Source: Iris pallida
Lineage: Eukaryota > Streptophyta > Magnoliopsida > Asparagales > Iridaceae
NCBI GenBank assembly: GCA_029216955.1
Contig: JANAVB010044017.1
Span: forward strand, 4,424,234 to 4,488,233
Length of the DNA: 64,000 nt
Direction: 5' to 3'
Every line of letters starts with the position of its first letter. Within the stretch, counting starts at the first letter, position 1. Position numbers and translations under genes: made by a program. Positions 40,001 to 50,882 of the stretch are shown here, piece after piece. The notes beneath the pieces are model-generated. The model was not told the origin of the DNA. It made no database searches and saw only the letters and a list, made by a program, of their open reading frames with translations.

Positions 40001-43000
40001 CGGACATGCTTCATTGAGATCTCGGAAGTCGATGCAGACTCGAACTTTTCCAGTTTTCTTCAGAACTGGGACGACATTGGCTACCCAATCAGGATGCTGC
40101 TCTTCTCGAATAAAGCCACAAACGATGAGCTTCTTGACTTCATCATCAATTGCGTCCATTATTTCAGGCTTAAATCGCCTTTGTTGCTGTTTGACTGGTT
40201 TAGCATTAGGAAGAATGTTTAGTTTGTGAGTAGCAATCTTGGGATCTAAACCTGGCATGTCTTTATAACTCCAAGCAAAGACGTCTATGTATTCTTTAAT
40301 AAGAAGAATCAACTCTTGCTTATCTGCTTCTGGAAGATTCTTGCTAATAAAGATTGGCCGAGGTGACTCTCTTTCCCCTACATCAATTTGAATTAGTTGA
40401 TCTTCAGTAGGAGGTTCACGTTGTTCAAAACGAAGTACCTATTGGTTATCCATATGTTGAGCCCAAGGATCTATTTTCGGACTTTTTTCAACATCTTCAT
40501 CACAGTTTTCTGGTAGTTCAACGGAGACCATGTTAGAAGATACGATTATACGATGGACTTCACCGATGCTGGTATCGGAATCCCATGATCTGGAATCAGA
40601 AGAATTAGAACGTTCTTCACTATCTGATTCAGAAGCTGCTGGGGATAACAGTGGAGGAGAAGTATATCCGAGACCTTTCTTGGTCCTGTCATAATACATT
40701 TGTGATTTTCCGTTTGGAACTGTTGTACGAATGGGAGTTCGTCTACCTTTACCATAGTTAAGGCCGCTCTTGAAGTCGTAACCCATCTTTCGGAGGATGT
40801 CTTTTGATTGTTGACTATAACGATGGAACTGAAGACGTCCCGTATCGTTAACTTTGCTATCATCCGAATAGTTAATCTTTGTTTCCGGTCTTTTATATAA
40901 AAATGCTGGACTTTCATCTTTCTTCAAAGAAGGGTGAATACGGTAAGAATCATCTGGATCTTCAAGCGAGACTTCTGTCTGAAGAGATTGTACGACTCCA
41001 AGTGTAATTGATTGGAAGCTATCTAACATATCCAGATAACTTTTAGTATAATAAATAACATCAATATACTGGAAAGTAGGTACTTTTTCATTGATTTGTA
41101 CATCAGTATTTATAACAGGACCTTTAACCTTAGCAGGTTTAGTCAAATTGATTACAAGAGGGGGAGAAGAAGAACGTGGAGGAGGCTTGTTACGACGGTG
41201 GTCGATAACAAGTGGCTCAGAAGAGGTGAGCTTCCTTTTTTCCTTGTTGCGATTTAGATCAACAACAAGTGGCTCAGAAGGAATGAGCTACTTTTTGTCT
41301 TTGTTACGACGTAAGTCGATAACAAGTGGCTCAGAAGAGGTGAGCTCCCTTTGATTTTCATCAGCATCAAATGATTTCTTTTGAAATGGTAAGTGAATAA
41401 CCAGTGGCTTGGAAGATTGAGGATGAGAAACTCGCCCCTTAACAGGTATGATAAGAGTGTCTTGAGGTACTGCTTTTTGATCTTCTTCAGTATCCATAGC
41501 CAATACCACCTTCATAAATTCATCCTTGTACATACGAGCATCGTTGCAATAAGCTTCAACACCCTTGAAAGGATAAAGGTCCGCAACTTCCTTGTGAACT
41601 TGTCCTTTGTCATCAACGTATTTAAAGCATTGATGAAGAGTTGATGGAACGACATTGTGTTCATGTAGGAATGGCCTTCCCAAGAGAGCATTGTAAGAAC
41701 AACCATGATTGTCAATGATATAAAAAGTCACCTTTGTGCGAAGATTGCCTATTTGGATTTTTAGGCGGATCTTGCCCAAAGGTTCACTCTTTCCTTGATT
41801 AAATCCCAGAATAGTAGTGATCGTGGTTGAAAGACTATGCACTGGTATCTTCAATGCATCTAGCATTGTCTTTGGCATAATACTGAGTGCAGACCCTGGA
41901 TCTATCAGGATACGATCAACTTTCATTGAATCTACATATCCTGTATAATAAAGAGGACGATCATGTCTATTATCTTCCATTAGCATATCATCCTGAGTGA
42001 AGGTAATATTTGGGATCAGTTCCAAGACACTATGACTGTGATGACAAGAGACTGATTCTGATTCTGGCTTCTTGAGAAGAGTTAAGCAAGTTTCAGCCTA
42101 CATCAGAGCTTCACTTAGAGTTTCTCGTGTCTCTTTGGAATGACGCAAGAGTTCAAAGATTGACAGCCTAGCTGGTGTATTGGCTAATTGAGCCAATATA
42201 TCAAAGTTGTAAGGCTTCTCAAGCCCAGTAGGAGATGACTTCTTTAGAGGTTTGTCAAATCGAACTTGTTGCTTGCCTTTGTCAGCCGTTGTTGGCTTAG
42301 GAGGAATTGATACTACAACTGGGGAAGATGTAGAAGGGACCTCTTCAGCAGATGCAGGTTGTGCCAGAGCAGGTTCGGAAGAAGAAGCAGGATCCTTTTG
42401 ACCTTCAGAATGATCTTTCAAATAAGCTTTCCATGATCTGGTGCCTAACAGAATCTCTTCGTCAACAATGGGATCAAAAGATACCATGTTGCAAATCTTG
42501 GTTTTGCCTTTAGAACGAGTTTTCTTCTTGGAAGATATCTCAAATTCTGGAGCAAGATCAGGATGGATCCACATAATTTCACCGTTGTCAAGAGACAAGG
42601 GAATAAGACCTTCATTGGATGGAAGCGGGAGATTCTCAATCTCAAGGGTTGCTTTAGGAATTGGAATGACACCATGCTATATCATCTGCGGAGGGAAATC
42701 TCCAAATTGGACTGAAACCATATTTGCAGTAACAGTCTTCTCATCTTATTGCAAAGTGACTACACATGCATTAACAAGCTCTTGAATCTTACCTTTGAGC
42801 ACATAGCATGCTCGAGTAGGATGTCCAATGAATCGGTGATAGACACAATACTTGGGATGATCAGTCTTATTGACTTCATCAGGTTTCTTTGGATCAGGGA
42901 GTTGAATTTTGTTGCTTTTGAGTAAACACTCAAAGATACTTGCTGTGTCATTTTCGTCAAAGGAATATTCTACCTTCGGACGAGGTTTCCTCGGTGGAGG

Positions 43001-44455
43001 TGCAGAAGGAGTAGGAGTAGATGTAGGTGGGGCCACATTGACAGCCAAAGATTCTTTATTTTTGTTCAAGTTAATATTTAAAGTCTCTTTCGCTTTGCGA
43101 TTGTTCTGGCGATTGCCACCACCTGAATTCTGATGCTCATCGCGATCAGGATTAGACATTTGTACCCCCAATTGTTTGAACTTGTCGGCACTTACTTCAG
43201 CAGCTTTGGCGTTGACGATGAATGTGGGCCAATCTTGAAATTAGGTTGATCCCGTCCACATACTGATAATAGATAAAAGATTTGCCTTACAAGTATCAAT
43301 AGTGACAGCAGCTGGAGTCCCTGGAGGCATTTTCAAAGCTTCACGGCGGAACCGTTCAATAAAGCTCTCAGCAGTTTCATTATGTTTTTGTTTGATTTTG
43401 TTGAGAGCTGACATCGTCATATCATTAAATCCCTCATAGAACCGTTCCAGAAAGATTTGTTTGAGATCTGAAAAAGAAGTAATGCAACCATTGGGCAAAC
43501 TTCTGTACCAGTCGTATGCTACGCCGGCTAAACAACCGACGAACACTCTGGTAAGAAGAGCGTCATTTGGCTGAAGTTGAACAGTCATTACCTCAAAATG
43601 ATTGATGAATTGACTCGGGGAAGTACTGCCATCGAACAGAGAGATTGTAGGGATTTTGTACTTTGGGGGAAACGGGACGTCCTTCCATTCAACCGGATAG
43701 GGCTGTTTAATCTCCAACCTTTGTAGATTATCTTTCTCTTTAAATGCTTCAAACTGGGTTCGTAAGAGTTTGACAGCTTCATTGGCGTCTTCTGATGAAG
43801 AAGAAGGAGCAGGTTGAGTTGTAGTGGTAGGAGGAGGAACAGCGTTGTAAGCACTACCCCCAGCTTCTGAATGGTTAGGCGTAGTTTGTACTTGCACTTG
43901 TACAGGAGGCATTTGGGGAGGCACTACCCCCAGCCCAGTATTGGCAGGTATTGAAGATGCTATGATCTCTGGACTAGTAATAGGTACAGTTGATGGTATA
44001 ACATGTTGTGCTATAATGATGGAATGCATACTAGCAACCATCTCAGCCATGGTTTTTAATTTGTCTTCGAGTACAGCAATTCGTTGTTCCTGATTTGCGG
44101 AGGTTGAAGCATCTGGATCATCGGTGACAACATAAGCCGTCACTTCTCTTGGCACAGTGGAAGATACTGTTTGTTCAGAACTTTCACTGTATGCATCATA
44201 ATCAGAGAACGAATCATCTCCTGACTGGGAAACAGGAAGATGACTTGAAGGATTTTAAGGAAGATTCCTTTGACCGATTGTATCTCGGCTTCGAGAACGG
44301 GTATGTTGAAATACTCCTTCAGAAGATTCTTGAAGTAATTCCAAATACCGTTGGCTTGGCTTGCGGAGTCTACCATGCTTAGAGCATCTTTTACCCCCAG
44401 TGTCTCGGGAAGTCATGTTAACAGAAGCATACAAAACTTCGTCTTCTTCTGACAT
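37082..44455 (-). pseudogene. gag-pol polyprotein of element D (Tat type), one frame with about nine stops
   Basis: From ATG 44455 (MSEEDEVL) to TAA 37082 a single minus-strand frame of about 2,457 codons holds all domains: gag core (about 43700-43260), CCHC-like finger (YCVYHRFIGHPTRAC, about 42850), protease with DPG in place of DSG or DTG (about 41910), G-patch-like segment (MGYDFKSGLNYGKG, about 40780), RT with YVDD (about 39740), degenerate RNase H, second RNase H (FFDGTS, AEYNAL, YGDSKL), and integrase (H-H-C-C finger about 38130-38010, D in GMDIIG, D in HDNGPQF, E in LAEAFNK). In-frame stops at about 44255, 43241, 42746, 42675, 42098, 41288, 40439, 37550 and 37277 break it, with no frameshift. 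Most stops fit C-to-T or G-to-A change. Confidence 0.9.
41146..41400 (-). repeat. Repeated peptide between protease and RT of element D
   Basis: The minus-strand frame repeats a block of about 20 residues with the core SSEPLVIDLRRNK three times, with a fourth weaker copy on each side (SSKPLVIHLP, SSPPLVINLT). One repeat carries the in-frame stop at 41288. The linker probably grew by slippage or unequal exchange. Confidence 0.7.
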
Positions 44456-44682
44456 AGGTTCAGATTTAGCAAAAGTTAAACGATCGAAGACAGATCGTTT
44501 TGTCGTTTGACAACAGCAATGGATGATGACTTTATAATTACAGTGATGATCAGATGGTTGAGATGGAGATATTAAGACATTATCCTGTTTTTGTCTTAGA
44601 TGTTCTCGAAGATCTACAACAGGACGAGGAAAGTTCCGAGGGATCTGTTCTTTGATAAGATTTGGAACATGATTCCGATTCT

Positions 44683-45915
44683 TTAAATGTTAATCCCTTG
44701 AGTATACAGGGAAGTACTCACTTCATTGGCATAAGTGTCAGGATTTTTGACTTTGGAGATTTGTTTCTGATGATGTTTGACCTTTGGCATTGGCTGTTTT
44801 CGTTTTACCGAAGTGGGTCGATTAAGATAAGTTCTGAGGTCAGCAAATTCACCTCCAGGAGTTTCTGTTTTAGACACTAACAGTTTTCCCTGTCTGGAAC
44901 GACAAATTTGGAGAGTCGGGAGGTCCTGGAATTCTACTATCGGAGTAGGCAGAATACCTCTTTGATTAATACAAGTACTCTTGTTATAAAAGAAAGAAGA
45001 ATCCTTGATTGGTGCCGAGACACATTGAGATGGATCTTCTTCAGTAAAGACTGAAGAAGACTGAGAAAAGACCAAAGGGCCTTTTCCTTTGTTTTGAGAT
45101 GAAGGGTTAGCTAAAGAGCGTTTCCCTCTGTTATCTTCCAAGTCATGAGATAAGGAAGTTTGAGAAAAGACCAATGGACCTTTTCCTTTGCTTTGAAGAG
45201 AAGGAGAAATAGTCAAAGGACTACCCTCAGTGGATTGTGCAGAGGCAATAGGGTGTTTGGGAAGAGGAGTAGAATCTCTTCTTTTATTGTGAGAAGAAGG
45301 GAATTTAGCCAAAAGGCTGTTTTTCTTGGATTGCGCAGACTTAGTTTGCGCATGGGTGGAAGGTGCACTAGTCATTTGTGTATTAGAAGCTTTGGTAAGA
45401 AGTGCATCAGGAGTCCTTGTCTTAGAGTGCTTGGGATGCATTTTAGTTACTGGAGTGCTATTTTGCGCAGGAAAAGTCACTGCCAATTGCGCCAGAGTCA
45501 TAGGAGTCTTCTGTTTCGATAAGGCAGCATATGAAGTAGCCTGTGCAACAGTTGCAACAGATTGCGCAGCCTTGACTGCAACAGATTGTGCAGCAGTTGC
45601 TGAGACAGACTGTGCAACAGTTGGCACAGCAGTTTGTGCAGCAGTCTGACTAGCAGATTGCGCAACAGTTGGTACAGCATCCTTGGTGGCAAAAATGCTA
45701 GATTGTGCAGACTTGGAGACCCAAACTGAGCGCACTTTGCTCTTGGCAGAAGTGGCTACAGTACGGGGAGTGGTCTTGGAGTTGAGCATCGCCTCGTAGG
45801 CTGTCTGGTTGACCTTCACAACCAGCGACTTCTGCGTCTTCCCGATAGACGCTACGTCACATTGAGTTGCTACTTCCTCGTCGGAGGAGAAAGTTGTCCC
45901 CAGCAGAGTCGCCAT
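44683..45915 (-). CDS. ORF1 of element D, upstream of gag, 410 residues, unknown function
   Basis: The ORF starts at ATG 45915, three bases inside the 5' LTR, and is intact to 44683. Gag follows from 44455 in another frame. The protein is basic and rich in Ser, Thr, Ala and Gln; residues about 75-135 are AQS/AQT repeats written by TGCGCA-like hexamers, and SQNKGKGPLVFSQ-type repeats follow (about 225-285). No domain is recognised. An extra ORF before gag is known in Ogre-type elements of the Tat clade, which fits. Unlike gag-pol, it has no stop. Confidence 0.65.
   Translation of the reverse strand: MATLLGTTFSSDEEVATQCDVASIGKTQKSLVVKVNQTAYEAMLNSKTTPRTVATSAKSKVRSVWVSKSAQSSIFATKDAVPTVAQSASQTAAQTAVPTVAQSVSATAAQSVAVKAAQSVATVAQATSYAALSKQKTPMTLAQLAVTFPAQNSTPVTKMHPKHSKTRTPDALLTKASNTQMTSAPSTHAQTKSAQSKKNSLLAKFPSSHNKRRDSTPLPKHPIASAQSTEGSPLTISPSLQSKGKGPLVFSQTSLSHDLEDNRGKRSLANPSSQNKGKGPLVFSQSSSVFTEEDPSQCVSAPIKDSSFFYNKSTCINQRGILPTPIVEFQDLPTLQICRSRQGKLLVSKTETPGGEFADLRTYLNRPTSVKRKQPMPKVKHHQKQISKVKNPDTYANEVSTSLYTQGINI
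45896..45914 (-). other. Primer-binding site of element D, overlapping the ORF1 start codon
   Basis: Minus-strand TGGCGACTCTGCTGGGGAC begins three bases after the LTR end. It has the TGG start and length of a tRNA 3'-end match. Its first bases TG are the last two of the ORF1 ATG, so the site also encodes the first ORF1 residues (MATLLGT). Ogre/Tat elements are reported to use tRNA-Arg; I could not confirm which tRNA fits here. Confidence 0.6.
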
Positions 45916-45917
45916 TT

Positions 45918-46809
45918 TGTTTGCAAAAACAAAAGTATAAAACTTTATTGATACAAACTGTAATAAAGATTACAAGAATTCTGGGAAAATTACAACTATA
46001 GGAATCCAATCTTGATGACGATTGCTTTATCCCTTGGACGATGTGAACTTTGAAGATGAAGCCTTTGAAGTTGAAAACAACTCTGGAAATTGAAGGCAAA
46101 AGCCTCTGAAGTTGAAGACAAAAGTCTCGGAAGAATGCAGCAGCACTTTGACAAGAACTCCTGAACTCTCTGATTTCTGATCTCTGATCTTGATCCCCCT
46201 AAAATAAAGACTTGAAACTCTATTTATAGAGTTCTGAAAATAACTAACTTTCAGTTATTTTGGACTGCGTAAGCTGATTTGCGTAGCAACTGGTTTGCGC
46301 AGCACTGGATTGCGCAGACAGTTATTGGATCGTGGGCCAACTATCTGAGACACATGGCATTAGTTGATTGAAATGTGCACGATCGTACATAGACAGTTGC
46401 CACGTAATGAGCATTTGATGGCATGAATGCCACATGTAATTAGTCAGTTATGTTGGTAGAATGCGCAAAGTGAACCGCGCAGAAATGGTTTGCGCAACCA
46501 CGGATTGCGCATGAATGGTTTGCGCAACCACGGATTGTGCTGCCACCTGTCAGCCGCCCTCGAGCACTGTGCGGCATCAAAAACGAACAGCCTCCTCGTT
46601 ATTCGTGTTGTCAGCTGTCAGGAAGATCTGATTTGATTCAGTCAATGATGACTTCTGCCACGTCAGCCTGTGCAGTTGGGAACATGCGCAAACCAACCTA
46701 TGCAAAGTGATGTCTGCGTAATCTGTTGTCTGCACAACTCATCAAAATGATGAATATCTTGAATTGTTGACTTTGTTAATTGATGTAACTTGATTTATTA
46801 GGACCTACA
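45918..46809 (-). repeat. 5' LTR of element D (892 bp)
   Basis: Same length as the 3' LTR, with about 18 differences by eye, all but one transitions, many at CpG sites in TGCGCA motifs. The minus-strand TATA box TATAAAT at 46222-46228 would drive the gag-pol transcript. Confidence 0.95.
46222..46228 (-). promoter_or_regulatory. TATA box of the element D 5' LTR
   Basis: Minus-strand CTATAAATAG, the same in both LTRs, about 300 bases before ORF1. TGCGCA motifs lie upstream of it in U3. Confidence 0.6.
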
Positions 46810-46814
46810 TCTAT

Positions 46815-48551
46815 ACATTCTCAGAAAATCTGAGAATGTAGCTTCAGTTTAGCTCAAACTTCCCCACCCCATTTTGAACTCAAATCAATGCCAATTCACC
46901 CAAAATTCAACAATCTAAAAGATCACATATAGATTAACAAAATTAGGAAATAAAACATGTGGAGAATTGCATTCATATAGGTTAACATCATTGGCAAAGT
47001 TAACCAAAAAAAACTGGGAATAACTGACATGTGTGTTTCAGTCCCAACTTGGGTATTGAATGAAACATTGACAAAAGTTAATTAAAATGAACAATTATTG
47101 GTTGGTAAATGAAGTACAAAGTGTGCACGTGTCATACATGTGGTTCGTGTCCTGCTACAATATGACACGAAGTGTCCAGCACAAAATAACCAAAAAGCAA
47201 ACACAACCAGTGCATCAGAAACCCAGTACACAGTGTTGTGTTCACGCGTGTCGTGTGCACGACACGACACGAATTGGGTCGAGTCCTTTTGTAGGGTAGT
47301 TCGTATAGGGTCCCCCTAGGCTTGTGTCACCCTGATTTGGGTCTAAGTGTCCCGTGTCGTGACTGAAACCATCGTGTCAGAACCCAAAAGCTTACTGGAA
47401 TGAAACAGCCAAAATCTAATGCACACGCTCGTGCGTGTCCGACACGACACCATAGGTTATGCCACTTGGGGAGTGTCGTGTCCGTCACTGCCCCAATGTG
47501 TCCAATGAAAATCACGTGTTCTAGTGCCGTGTCCAGTGAGCAATCGGGCTCGTACAGCAGGAGAATGAACCCGGCTCATTCCAGTGTGCACAGCAGTGTC
47601 CAACCCGAACTGCACCCGACACAGACACAAAACCACCATGGTCCCTTCACAAAAATCAAAGAGCAAACCTAGATCTACATTCCTCTTCAAATAGAATTTT
47701 AAAACAGCAAAATTAATCTCTTAGGGGCATTTCGTCGAACACCCTATATTCAAGACTGATACGTGTCCGATACCGACACGTAATGGATCCAAAACTTAGG
47801 GTTTGCCTATCCTACAGTTAGGGTAGGGCTGGGGCCTTCCTAAAATGGTTTTAAACAGGATTTAAATGGAGTATAGAAAGTTATACCTATTGATGAACAA
47901 GCCTTCACAAAAAAACTAAATGGAGAGATTCCTCAAGCCACCCAAACTCTCACAAATTATTGTTTCCCTGCAAATAACCAATACCAACAGCAAGAGCATT
48001 GATTTTAGGTCCTAATGAAATTGGTTTGGGGAAGAAAGGATTTAAATTGGATTTTTAATGAATTTTGGAAGATGGAACTCACCTCTTTTCTTAGAACTTT
48101 TGGATAAACCTTAAAAGAGGCTAGCCCTAAAATCTAGGAGAGATTATATAGGGGGGCTGCCTAGTGGCCGGCCAAGGCTAGGGCTAGGGTTCATTTACCA
48201 AGTTAGGTTGAGTCCCTAAGGGTTTAAGTCATGATTATGACTTGTGACTTCACAAGCCATTCTTAGACCAAACTAACTCCTAATTGCCCCCAAACTAATT
48301 CCAATGAACTTGAATTGACTAACTTAGGTCATACTAGGGTTTTTTAACCTAACCAAGATGTCTTGACCTAGGTTAGCCTATAGAACAGTCTCCTAGTCAA
48401 TACCAGTCAAAATCTAAAACTAGCACCAAACAATTACACTAAAAATCACCCAAAATCACATTAATTATAATTAATAATAATAATCCCAAATTAAATTCTA
48501 AAATTTTGAAAATGACCAAAATACCCTCAAGCTAGAAAAGTGGTAGTGACA
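46815..48551 (-). repeat. 5' LTR of element C, second segment
   Basis: Continues the LTR after element D and is collinear with about 20963-22697. It includes the minus-strand TATA box at 48144-48150 and ends TAGTGACA. Element D lies downstream of this TATA box in the transcribed part of the LTR. Confidence 0.95.
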
Positions 48552-48556
48552 GTCCC

Positions 48557-48941
48557 TTAGCACCTGGATCCTCTAATTCTGCTTCCTTAGGATCTCGGTC
48601 TGAACTCTCTATGTTTCTAACACGTCCTGAAGGAGTCCAGATATATGAGTTCCATCAATAGGAAAACCTCCTAAGAATATGGTATGGGGCACCACTCTAG
48701 GAGGCAGAGGAGAAGACAGAGGAAGACTCTAGGTCTCGGACGAAACTACAGCCCTCTCTTGAATGGTAGGAAAACTCTCTGGTAAGGCTGCTACCACCTC
48801 CTCAATGGCAGGTGGTGCAACTACCCCCTGATCAACCGGAGGGGTCACTACCTCCTGAGCAGTAGGAGGTGGAAGTATGCCATCAGTCATGTCCGAAATT
48901 ACAGCTACTCTCAAACGACGGGCTCGGATCACGGGTGCCAT
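48557..48941 (-). pseudogene. gag N-terminus relic (INT2), right of the element C insertion
   Basis: ATG at 48941 opens MAPVIRARRLRV, as in INT1. The frame is open over the Pro/Val-rich N-terminus where INT1 has a stop, and ends at 48729 by its own stop. The zinc-knuckle end lies left of element C (18289-18597). Confidence 0.6.
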
Positions 48942-50882
48942 ATTGAAAAGGTAGGTGGAAAACAAGGAATCATTAAAGGTCGTAAGGCAAGTTATCATAA
49001 TAATGAAAACTGATAATTATCATGATAACAGAGGATCTATCTATAATAAGTTACCAGTTATAATACTACCATATACTATGGTTTCAGGCTATGGCAAACT
49101 CAATTTACTGGCACACACTATACAGGATACTATACTACACTTTATGGGATACTACCTTTTATTGTCTGCCTCAAAAGAATGTGGTTAAATAGGTAGCATG
49201 CGGGGCTCAATTGAATGTGTCACATGTGTCATGTGGGTAGTAGGCTGAATGTGGATCTTGTCCATATTTTGGGTCAACAAGTTTGGGTCGAAATGGTGTC
49301 CATCAATTCGAGTTAGAAATAAAAGTGACTTCGTGGGGATGAATCAACATCGGGTCGTGTCAGAAAAGTCACGCGATAAAATGTAGCACCAAATAGTGTA
49401 TCTGAGTGGGACACGAACGTCATGGGTGTAGGGTGTCTTGACTAGATCATGCATGTGAAGTTGGTTTTCAGAAAATAACTAGTCTTGTACTCATAATTTA
49501 AAAGTCACGACATTGTGCATATGGTAATCATAAATAAAAGTGGGAATGGTCAATGGCCTAAATTGATCCAAAAGTTGTGCGATGCAAATATAGTACAAGG
49601 GAACCGGTTTGAGTGGGACATGATATATCAAAATGAAGATAATCTTGTCTACTACAAACTCATGAAGGAAGTTTCCAGAGATTGACATCTCTGACGCTCC
49701 AGAAATCAAAGCCACGAAAAGAACATTCGTCTATCTAGAATACTCTCTCTACGGTGTCTACCCAAGTCTTGGCACTGTTTACACAAGGCACTAACTCCTC
49801 TATATGATACTTGGATGGTACCCCTGTACTAGGTTGCTCATGTCTCTCCTCCAACTAGTCGCTAAACTGTTGGTGCCTAAACTTCTATAACACTTGAGAT
49901 ACTTCGACTCTTGCTACTAGGGTACTCCTCCTATTCTGGTACTTGGTGCAATTCCTACATTGACACTCATTAACCAATCTAGGGTTCTCATCTATATTTG
50001 ATTATCAACAATCATATACAATACTTCCTACCCATACTCTAAACTATTAACACAATTACTCGAGGACATAGACCAACTACAAATCACCAAACCATCACAC
50101 TATGAAGGACCTATAATGAAATGAGAATCTACAAGGACCTGGACTAAAGAACCGATAATATCCTTACTCCTAAGCTAATTGAGGATGGAATAGAATCTAT
50201 AATAACAGAAGTAAAATAATTGAGATGACATGTTAGGACCCTTCTCAAGATACGTTCTGATAATCATACACGTCTGTCCTAAATCATGATACTCAGAATC
50301 CTCGCCACGCCAGTAAGCAAGGATGCGATAAACGGTAGATTCCATAACTGGGTATGCACCTCTATAATCATGTCGTCTGGAATCCTCGCCGCGTCGACTA
50401 GTTTAGCTGTGAGAAATCTCAAATCTCATAACCAAGATATGTACATCCACAGTCAGGCCTCTATGTTTCAGCTACGCCGGCTAATATTGCTGCGATAAAC
50501 TCTAGTTCCATAACCAAGTAGACGTTTACCTTCCCTATTATTCCAGTCAACATATGTTATCAGAAGCTACCGTAATTCATGCCATAAAATTCATCTCGAT
50601 ATGAACAATCAAAGTCTGCGATGATCTAACAAAAATCAAATTCAATAACAAGGAGCAAGGGCGAACAGAAACAAAAGGAAAGGATTTCAAATTGACGTTC
50701 AACCAAGATTCTCAAGGGTCGTCCCAGGAATCTCTCAAAAGTCCTAACTGTTATTGAGTAACTCTTATCATAACCTAAAACCTACATCCTAATAGCAGGC
50801 TCGTAGTTATTACTCTTAGTAAAGTACCATTACAAAATTGAACTAGTTGTGACACGGACCTGCATGAGCCACCATAAAAATG
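48942..50882 (-). other. Leader of INT2 (no gene)
   Basis: Non-coding, collinear with 12984-14918. It includes the degenerate GCCACG..GCTGCGA repeats. ORFs here are short and not conserved with INT1. Confidence 0.6.

Larger units (their letters stand above)
30136..46809 (-). mobile_element. Element D: 16.7-kb Tat-type (Ogre/Retand/Grande-like) Ty3 element with antisense genes
   Basis: Two 892-bp LTRs, TG..CA ends and the 5-bp target duplication TCTAT define a complete element in minus orientation. Sense order: 5' LTR, primer site, ORF1, gag, protease, G-patch-like segment, RT, RNase H, second (archaeal-type) RNase H, integrase, about 6 kb of accessory DNA, polypurine tract, 3' LTR. The second RNase H between the first one and the integrase is the mark of the Tat clade. 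The LTRs differ at about 18 of 892 positions by eye (about 2%), nearly all transitions, so insertion is recent. The accessory part carries two genes on the opposite strand. Confidence 0.9.
18603..48551 (-). mobile_element. Element C: Ty3 chromovirus (Tekay/Del-like), coding but decayed, with element D nested inside
   Basis: LTRs of 4,095 bp (18603-22697) and about 4,097 bp (27776-30135 plus 46815-48551) flank a 5,078-bp internal region with minus-strand gag, protease, RT, RNase H, integrase and a C-terminal chromodomain. Ends are TG..CA, and the 5-bp target duplication GTCCC is intact. The LTRs differ by only about 1-2% by eye, so the insertion is fairly young. The 5' LTR (right side) was later split by element D. 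Assignment to the Tekay/Del clade rests on the long LTRs, single gag-pol frame and chromodomain type; a tree of RT would settle it. Confidence 0.85.
48552..50882 (-). mobile_element. INT2, right part
   Basis: Begins with the right copy of GTCCC (48552-48556). It is collinear with 12607-14918 of INT1: gag N-terminus, leader, degenerate leader repeats (50286-50520) and candidate primer site before LTR3. Confidence 0.85.

Noticed and set aside
37277..44455. In-frame stops of gag-pol as programmed readthrough sites
   Set aside because: They are many, of mixed TAA and TAG type, and scattered within domains; decay is the simpler reading.
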